Shown: piece after piece, positions 59,807-64,000 of the stretch | Layout of the letters: every line of letters begins with the position of its first letter | Numbering within the stretch: the first letter of the stretch is position 1 | Origin: DATFXM01 sp035315885 | GTDB lineage: Bacteria; Acidobacteriota; Blastocatellia; UBA7656 | Assembly (NCBI GenBank): GCA_035315885.1 | Contig: DATFXM010000111.1 | Coordinates: 14,777-78,776 of the forward strand | Length of the DNA stretch: 64,000 bases | Direction: 5' to 3' | Notes under the pieces: generated by a model | Told to the model about the DNA's origin: nothing | What the model saw: only the letters and a program-made list of their open reading frames with translations | Databases searched by the model: none | Position numbers and translations under genes: made by a program

Positions 59807-60952
59807 ATTAAGCTTTCGCGGTTCGTAGTACGGCTTTCCGTTCAATTTCTTAACCTCGTCCCAGAACGTCGTACCGTAGTCCCGTTGTGCATCCGACAAC
59901 GCCCAAGCTTGCCGTTTGTAGTTCCAGTTGTCGGGTGACAGCCTCTGCGCCTCCTTGAAATGCGGGATGGCGTCGGCACCACTGCCGATCTTGTATAGAT
60001 ACTCGCCCAGACCAAACTCTGCGTCTGCCATTGCGCGCTCAGGCGTCTGCGCCTTCAACCGCTTCTTCAATTCATCTTCACCTACGACGTAAGCGCTGCG
60101 ATCGCCGTTGGTGACCCAATCCCGAATCGCCCTCAGGTACTCGTCCGCATCTACTCCGTGCATGGCTTTGAACCTGTTGTCGGCATAAGCAACTTCGGGA
60201 GGTCGCACTATCACGCCCTTCTCATTGATCCACACCGCGGTCGGCACATTCACCATGTTGTACAGATTTGTGATCAGATGTTTGTCGTCGATGAGAGCGG
60301 TGTACTCCGGCTTTGCAGCATTGATCCACGGTAAAGCGTCCTTTGCCCCGCCGGTGTCCTGAGCTACGGCGATGATTTCAAATTTCTTATCCTTCAGTTC
60401 GTGAAAGAGTGTCTGCCAGACTGGCAGATCGAGACGGCACCCTCACCACGAAGCCCAGGTCAGGAGTATGACCTTGTTGCCGCGAAACTCCGAGAGCGAG
60501 TGCAGCTTGCCGCCGGCATCGGGCAACGAAAAGTCAGGCGCATCGAGGGACTCCAGATAGCCGTCGTGCGCCTGCGCCCGCGCGCCGAAGTACCACACCG
60601 CGTTCTTCTGGTCGCGCGCCACAGGCTGGCCGATGAGCGACGCAAAAGCGGAGAGATTGAATAACTGTGTGCTGCCACGCTTGGTAATGAACTCGCTCTT
60701 TCTGCCAGCAGGCAGCGGGAAGCACAGTTCGTCTCTGCATACTCCCTGCGGCTTGATATGAAAACCAGTAGCGGCTGCAAGGTCCTGAAGGCTGATCCAA
60801 AGCGCCTTACCGTCAATGGTGGCGGACGCAGCTTTGAAAGGCTTGCCGTCATAGATGATCGTCTGAATTGCGCCGTCTGCCGCGGATGCACCCCGCGTAA
60901 AGGTCGCCGACACGACAAGCGCAAGCCCGATAGCTAGCACAGCTCGGAGCAT
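59798..60952 (-). CDS. Redoxin-domain selenoprotein (ResA-like), in-frame UGA as Sec170
   Basis: One frame of 385 codons is interrupted only by TGA at 60443-60445, and the codons between this TGA and 60256 contain no stop. The protein has a signal peptide (about 1-24), a copper-amine-oxidase-N-like beta domain (about 35-95) and a thioredoxin-fold redoxin domain (about 135-290). The TGA replaces the first redox Cys in the motif LLTWASW-U-GCRLDLPVW; Cys172 is the partner. The cis-Pro loop NMVNVPTAVWI and a C-terminal helical TPR-like part (about 330-384) follow. It is best read as selenocysteine in a periplasmic thiol oxidoreductase. A stem-loop just after the UGA supports this. A standard gene caller would give two separate pieces. 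Confidence 0.82.
60405..60445 (-). promoter_or_regulatory. Putative bacterial SECIS element
   Basis: Directly after the UGA the RNA can form a lower stem GAGGGUG/CACUCUU (60438-60444 with 60405-60411) and an apical stem CUGCCA/UGGCAG with loop GUC (60413-60427). The apical loop starts 21 nt after the UGA and has G at its first position, matching the known bacterial SECIS rules on distance and loop base. SelB binding is inferred. Confidence 0.7.
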
Positions 60953-61052
60953 GCCTTAGTCCTCCCTTCTTTACCGATCTGATTGAGGGTGTTAGTGAGC
61001 ACCGTCGCACATCATGATGCGTAACAGTCGGATAATCAAGATTGAGGAGGAA

Positions 61053-61110
61053 GAGGCGAAGGGGCGACGCGGTGACGCGGGGAGGAGAGACGCGGAGAGG
61101 ACAGGGGGAG
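61053..61110 (+). repeat. Octamer array (GGCGACNG type)
   Basis: GAGGCGAA, GGGGCGAC, GCGGTGAC, GCGGGGAG, GAGAGACG, CGGAGAGG, ACAGGGGG in an 8-bp register, related to the arrays at 50160 and 55828. Confidence 0.82.
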
Positions 61111-61235
61111 TGGAACGCGCGCGACGCTGCGGCATGGCGAAGTGAATATACTGCAACGCGCCGTCAGCGACGATGACCAGCCTTTGACTGCTGCATCGGC
61201 CTGCTCTTCAGACTCGGATAGTCTTGGAATCTTAC

Positions 61236-61263
61236 TTGACAGTGTATCGTATGACCGTAGTAT
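61236..61263 (+). promoter_or_regulatory. Sigma-70-like promoter overlapped by tandem repeats
   Basis: A consensus TTGACA (61236-61241), 16-bp spacer and TAGTAT (61258-61263). A TATTAT at 61261 gives a 19-bp alternative. It points towards the relic and the 61473 gene and overlaps the 14-bp repeats. Confidence 0.6.
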
Positions 61264-61316
61264 TATGATCGTAATATTATGAGCGTAATATGATGATCAT
61301 AATATGACGATCATAA
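61247..61316 (+). repeat. 14-bp AT-rich direct repeats (five units)
   Basis: Four clear units, TATTATGATCGTAA, TATTATGAGCGTAA, TATGATGATCATAA, TATGACGATCATAA (61261-61316), preceded by a degenerate fifth unit in the promoter spacer. Each core (TGATCATA-like) is itself partly palindromic, as in an operator. Alternatively these are 2 x 7-bp slippage repeats like the others in the window. Confidence 0.8.
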
Positions 61317-61332
61317 TGGAAGGCGAAAGACA

Positions 61333-61431
61333 GATGAGCGACTATGTAACTCGGACGATTCTGCGTACGTCGTCGGGGCAGACTTCCTGATCGACGGCGG
61401 GGTCACGGCCATTTCGGGCGTTGGCGCCTGA
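61333..61431 (+). pseudogene. C-terminal relic of a short-chain dehydrogenase
   Basis: The frame reads NSDDSAYVVGADFLIDGGVT and ends GVGA-stop. SDDSAYVxGADFLxDGG is the standard last helix/strand of classical SDR enzymes. The upstream 200 residues are missing; the region before is the AT-rich repeat array. It marks a deletion at this junction. Confidence 0.7.
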
Positions 61432-61472
61432 GCCTCGTTGCACGCGAATGACCTCATGGCCAAGGAGACCAC

Positions 61473-62252
61473 ATGAAAGACTTGTTAACCAGCGCCCTTG
61501 ACGCGCACGGCGGCCTAGCGCGCTGGTGGGAGATTGAAGCCTTCCAGGTCAAGGTGTCCATTGGCGGCGGGCTGTGGCGGCTCAAGGGGCTTCCGGACGG
61601 TCTGCGCGACGTGACACTGCGTATCCAGGCTCGCCGACCGATTGTCACGATCACGCCGTTTGGTGGCGAGGCCCGAACCGGGCACTTCACGCCATATCGC
61701 GTATGGGTCGAGGATGCCAATGGTAGCGTCGTTGAGGAGCGTGCCACGCCACGGGCTTCGTTCGCCGGGCACGTCCTAACCACACCCTGGGATAAATTGC
61801 ACGAACTCTACTTCGTGAGTTATGCACTGTGGAACTACCTTGCGACTCCGTTCGTATTCACCGAACCCGGCTTCGAGACCCGTGAGATCGGGCCACACGA
61901 GGAAAACGGCGAGACGTGGCATCGCCTCCTCGTAAAGTACCCCCCAAGCATCCCGACCCACTGTGCCGAGCAGGTCTTGTATTTCAACGCGCAAGGATTA
62001 CTCCAGCGTATCGACTACTCCGTGGATGTGGTCGGCGACATGGTCGCCGGTGCCACCTCTCACTACTGCTTCGATCATACCCCGTTCGGTGGCATCGTCG
62101 TTCCGACCCTCCGCCGGGCGGTCAGCCGCACTCCGAAGGGTGCAGTGCTCTCGGGTCCGACGGGCGTACTGTTACAAATGAGCGACATCAAACTAATTCC
62201 GAATGCTCCAAAGGAGAAAAGCAATGACCGACAGCTCACAACTGTTCGCTGA
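61473..62252 (+). CDS. LolA-like/unknown beta-rich protein
   Basis: The 259-residue protein starts at an ATG with AAGGAGA 5 bp before it. It begins DLLTSALDAHGGLARWWEIE, the opening seen in many small outer-membrane lipoprotein-carrier-like proteins (a helix then a half beta-barrel). It shows ITPFGGEARTG, TWHRLLVKYPPSIPTHCAEQ and FNAQGLLQRIDYSVDVVGD. No signal peptide is evident. A function cannot be given. Its last codons overlap the start of the next gene by 29 bp, and its 3' end is duplicated before the dehalogenase gene. Confidence 0.6.
   Translation: MKDLLTSALDAHGGLARWWEIEAFQVKVSIGGGLWRLKGLPDGLRDVTLRIQARRPIVTITPFGGEARTGHFTPYRVWVEDANGSVVEERATPRASFAGHVLTTPWDKLHELYFVSYALWNYLATPFVFTEPGFETREIGPHEENGETWHRLLVKYPPSIPTHCAEQVLYFNAQGLLQRIDYSVDVVGDMVAGATSHYCFDHTPFGGIVVPTLRRAVSRTPKGAVLSGPTGVLLQMSDIKLIPNAPKEKSNDRQLTTVR
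62136..62247 (+). repeat. Direct duplication, copy 1
   Basis: About 112 bp covering the 3' end of the 61473 gene, the ribosome-binding site and the first codons of the MBL gene. The second copy is at 63279-63391, with about 85 percent of bases matching by eye. Confidence 0.85.
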
Positions 62253-63255
62253 TGTTGCCGAAGACGCGCGCGTTTCGGAAACGCCGCTGGTCGATAAGGG
62301 CTTTGCGTCCGTGCGGAAGATCGGCAACGGACTGTACGCGACGATTTCCGATCTATCAAAGGGAAACACCACCGTGTGTAACGGCGGCTTTCTGGTGGGG
62401 CGGGATGCGGCACTCCTGGTGGAAGGATTCGCGACGCCGGCAGGCGCGTCCTTTCAAATGGACGCGCTGCGCATGGTGAGCCAGGCGCCGGTAATGGGGG
62501 CGCTGGATACGCACTATCATTTCGACCACTCGATAGGGAATGCCTTTTACGGTGCCAGGGGCATAGAGGTATGGGCGCACCCAGAAGTGGCGAGGCGAAT
62601 TGTGGATAGCTACACGCCGCTCCAGGGAGCCGATCGGGCGGCGGCGCTTGGGCCGTTTGAAAAGCTTCAGAAGGATGCCAAGTCCGAGGTGGAACGCGCG
62701 CACGCGCAAAGTGATTTGGATGCGTTCACGACGGTATTTCAGCTTGCGAATGCGAGCGTGCTGGCGGTGCCGAATCGTCCGCTCGATCCGGCGAAGCTGC
62801 CGATGAAGGTCGAGCTGGGCGGACTGACTGCGGTGATTGAATCGTATCCGGGGCACTCCGGAACTGACATGGTGGTCCGCGTGCCGGAACAGAATGTGGT
62901 GTACACGGGCGATTTACTGGCTAACGGGTGGTATCCCGTGTGCCTTGACGAGAAGACGACGGTTTCCGGGTGGCGCGCGACGCTGAAGACCTTTGCGTCG
63001 TGGGACAAGGACACGGTGTTCGTGCCGGGGCATGGGCAGCTTTGCGGGCAGCGCGGTATCGCCACGGTGCTCGAGGTCTTTGACGACATCGCCGAGCAAG
63101 CGGGCAAGATGTTCAAAGCGGGCGTGCCGGCGGCAGAGGCACAGCACCGGTACGTCGTGCCGAAGAAGTTCAAGGATCTCTTTGTGTTTTCCTGGGGATT
63201 TACCATCGGCCCGGCGATCACGCAGCTTTACGCAGAGTGGCGGGAAAAGCAATAG
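62224..63255 (+). CDS. Metallo-beta-lactamase-fold hydrolase
   Basis: The 343-residue protein has the zinc motif THYHFDHSIGN (H-x-H-x-D-H), further ligands in ESYPGHSGTDMV and VYTGDLLANG, and the FVPGHGQLCG motif. The architecture is a single MBL domain with a C-terminal helical part, as in quinoprotein-relay or esterase-type enzymes. The start ATG 62224 follows GGAGA by 7 bp. It is coupled to the upstream gene by overlap. Substrate unknown; a pathway with the neighbouring dehalogenase homologue is possible. Confidence 0.8.
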   Translation: MTDSSQLFADVAEDARVSETPLVDKGFASVRKIGNGLYATISDLSKGNTTVCNGGFLVGRDAALLVEGFATPAGASFQMDALRMVSQAPVMGALDTHYHFDHSIGNAFYGARGIEVWAHPEVARRIVDSYTPLQGADRAAALGPFEKLQKDAKSEVERAHAQSDLDAFTTVFQLANASVLAVPNRPLDPAKLPMKVELGGLTAVIESYPGHSGTDMVVRVPEQNVVYTGDLLANGWYPVCLDEKTTVSGWRATLKTFASWDKDTVFVPGHGQLCGQRGIATVLEVFDDIAEQAGKMFKAGVPAAEAQHRYVVPKKFKDLFVFSWGFTIGPAITQLYAEWREKQ

Positions 63256-63275
63256 GCACACGAAGGGACATACAA

Positions 63276-63371
63276 ATGAAGGGTGCAGAGTTCTCGGGTC
63301 CGACGGGCGTGTTGTTACAAATGAGTGACAGCACACTGATTCCGCATGCTCCACAGGAGAAAAGCAATGAC
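63276..63371 (+). CDS. 31-codon leader ORF overlapping the dehalogenase start
   Basis: ATG 63276 opens MKGAEFSGPTGVLLQMSDST and ends at a TGA that overlaps the next ATG (ATGA, 63368-63371). It is the copied 3' end of the 61473 gene, shortened by one extra A. It likely serves for translational coupling rather than as a functional protein. Confidence 0.5.
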
Positions 63372-63391
63372 CGATAGCGCACAACCGTTCG
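63279..63391 (+). repeat. Direct duplication, copy 2
   Basis: Copy of 62136-62247. It brings the GGAGA ribosome-binding site and the codons for the MTDS-Q-F start onto the dehalogenase-like gene. A run of five A residues replaces four, shifting the frame of the copied upstream gene end. Confidence 0.85.
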
Positions 63392-64000
63392 CGGCGAAGA
63401 AGTTTGTAGAAATCAACGGCCGAAGCATGGCCTATATCGACGAGGGCGCCGGCGCTCCCATCGTGTTCGCGCATGGAAACCCAACCTCATCCTATCTGTG
63501 GCGCAACGTCATGCCGGCCTGTCGCGGCCTGGGCCGGCTGATTGCCTGCGACATGATCGGGATGGGCGAGTCCGAGAAACTGCCCGACTCTGGCCCCGAC
63601 CGCTACACCTACGCCGAGCAGCGCAGCTTTCTGTTCGCGCTGTGGGAAAAGCTGGGGGTCGATAAGGATGTGGTGTTTGTGCTGCACGATGCGGGTTCCC
63701 TCTTAGGCTTCGATTGGGCGCGCCAGCACCCCGAGCGTGTCCAGGGTATCGCCTACATGGAGGCGCTGGTTCAGCCCATGACCTGGGCGGATTTTCCTGA
63801 CGATGTGCGATCCCTCGTCCAGGGATGTCGCAGCAACGACGGCGAGACGATGGTGCTCCAGAAGAATCTGATCGTTGAACACGTCTTGCCGGGAGCGATC
63901 TTGCGCAGGTTGAGCGAGGATGAGATGGCTGCCTATCGCGCTCCATTTGCCAATGCAGGGGAAGATCGTCGTCCAATGCTGACGTGGCTACGTCAAATTC
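63368..64000 (+). CDS. Haloalkane dehalogenase-like alpha/beta hydrolase (3' partial)
   Basis: The 211 residues available match LinB/DhaA-type dehalogenases closely, and the numbering agrees with LinB: Asn38 (HGNPTSSYLWRN), nucleophile Asp108 (VLHDAGSLLGFDWA) and catalytic Glu132 (GIAYMEAL). The cap region ADFPDDVRSLVQGCRS and YRAPFANAG follows. The expected halide-binding Trp109 is Ala (HDAG instead of HDWG). This would weaken or abolish the usual dehalogenation, so it may be a different hydrolase. The end and the catalytic His lie beyond the window. Start ATG follows GGAGA in the duplicated leader. Confidence 0.85.

Larger units (their letters stand above)
60953..61472. other. Accessory junction: octamers, tandem repeats, promoter, gene relic
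   Basis: The 520-bp gap holds the selenoprotein upstream region, an octamer array (61053-61110), a TTGACA/TAGTAT promoter with an overlapping 14-bp repeat array (61236-61316), and the last about 30 codons of a lost short-chain dehydrogenase (61333-61431). No intact gene is seen. Confidence 0.7.

Noticed and set aside
1..64000. tRNA or rRNA genes
   Set aside because: No T-loop/anticodon arrangement or rRNA signature was recognised by eye; a tRNAscan-SE run would settle it.

Overview
The window looks like a chromosomal segment of a Gram-negative soil-type bacterium, most plausibly an acidobacterium of the Blastocatellia/Pyrinomonadales type. This is an inference: no rRNA or tRNA was seen. It rests on the moderately high GC content and on the family mix: a DUF1080 protein, BACON-type repeats on a sugar dehydrogenase, a PknB-like kinase, MacB-type permeases without an ATPase, a WD40-caspase, a UGC-type redoxin selenoprotein and many intergenic tandem repeats. 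Housekeeping genes are spread through it: uppS, glgA, trxA, purA, a primary-type sigma factor, acpS, rnz, nrdJ, purM and purF.

Layout. 1-6 kb: small membrane protein, CorA, aldo/keto reductase, DUF1080 protein, a truncated endonuclease/exonuclease/phosphatase relic and a membrane-TPR protein. 6-14 kb: a secreted WD40-caspase, a hemerythrin-like protein, a winged-helix/STAND membrane protein and a DUF4352-like lipoprotein or anchored protein. 14-26 kb: uppS, glgA, trxA, purA, sigma, acpS, rnz, a PQQ-type dehydrogenase with five BACON repeats and a beta-CASP hydrolase. 26-34 kb: Ser/Thr kinase, two small membrane proteins, a histone-deacetylase-like amidohydrolase, a TPR protein and B12-dependent ribonucleotide reductase. 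34-44 kb: surface-glycan genes (sulfatase-like, epimerase, carbamoyltransferase, hexapeptide acetyltransferase, WlbA-like dehydrogenase) and an orphan potAB pair. 44-56 kb: two zinc-ribbon membrane proteins, an overlapping MBL-DUF3006-purM operon, purF, two FtsX/MacB permeases, a GT39-like transferase, a serine dehydrogenase proteinase-like protein and a TMEM175-like channel. 56-61 kb: an ECF sigma/anti-sigma module with two LTXXQ (Spy/CpxP-like) proteins, a ferritin-like diiron protein and a redoxin gene read through an in-frame UGA. 61-64 kb: an accessory-looking block with a LolA-like protein, an MBL hydrolase and a haloalkane-dehalogenase homologue cut by the window edge.

Two things stand out. 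First, positions 59798-60952 form one open frame interrupted only by a TGA at the first position of a redox motif (W-A-S-W-TGA-G-C-R), followed at once by a stem-loop that fits the bacterial SECIS pattern. It is best read as a 384-residue selenoprotein. Second, the intergenic DNA is full of short tandem arrays with a strict 7-bp period (CTGAGTN, NGTTTCT, NGCAGTA, NTNACTG and others) or an 8-bp period. Many start on the base after a stop codon. In several genes the array supplies the stop codon, and in two it also supplies clearly extra C-terminal residues. They resemble the heptanucleotide STRR sequences known from cyanobacteria but use different units. A 77-bp inverted repeat cluster and a REP-like element are also present.
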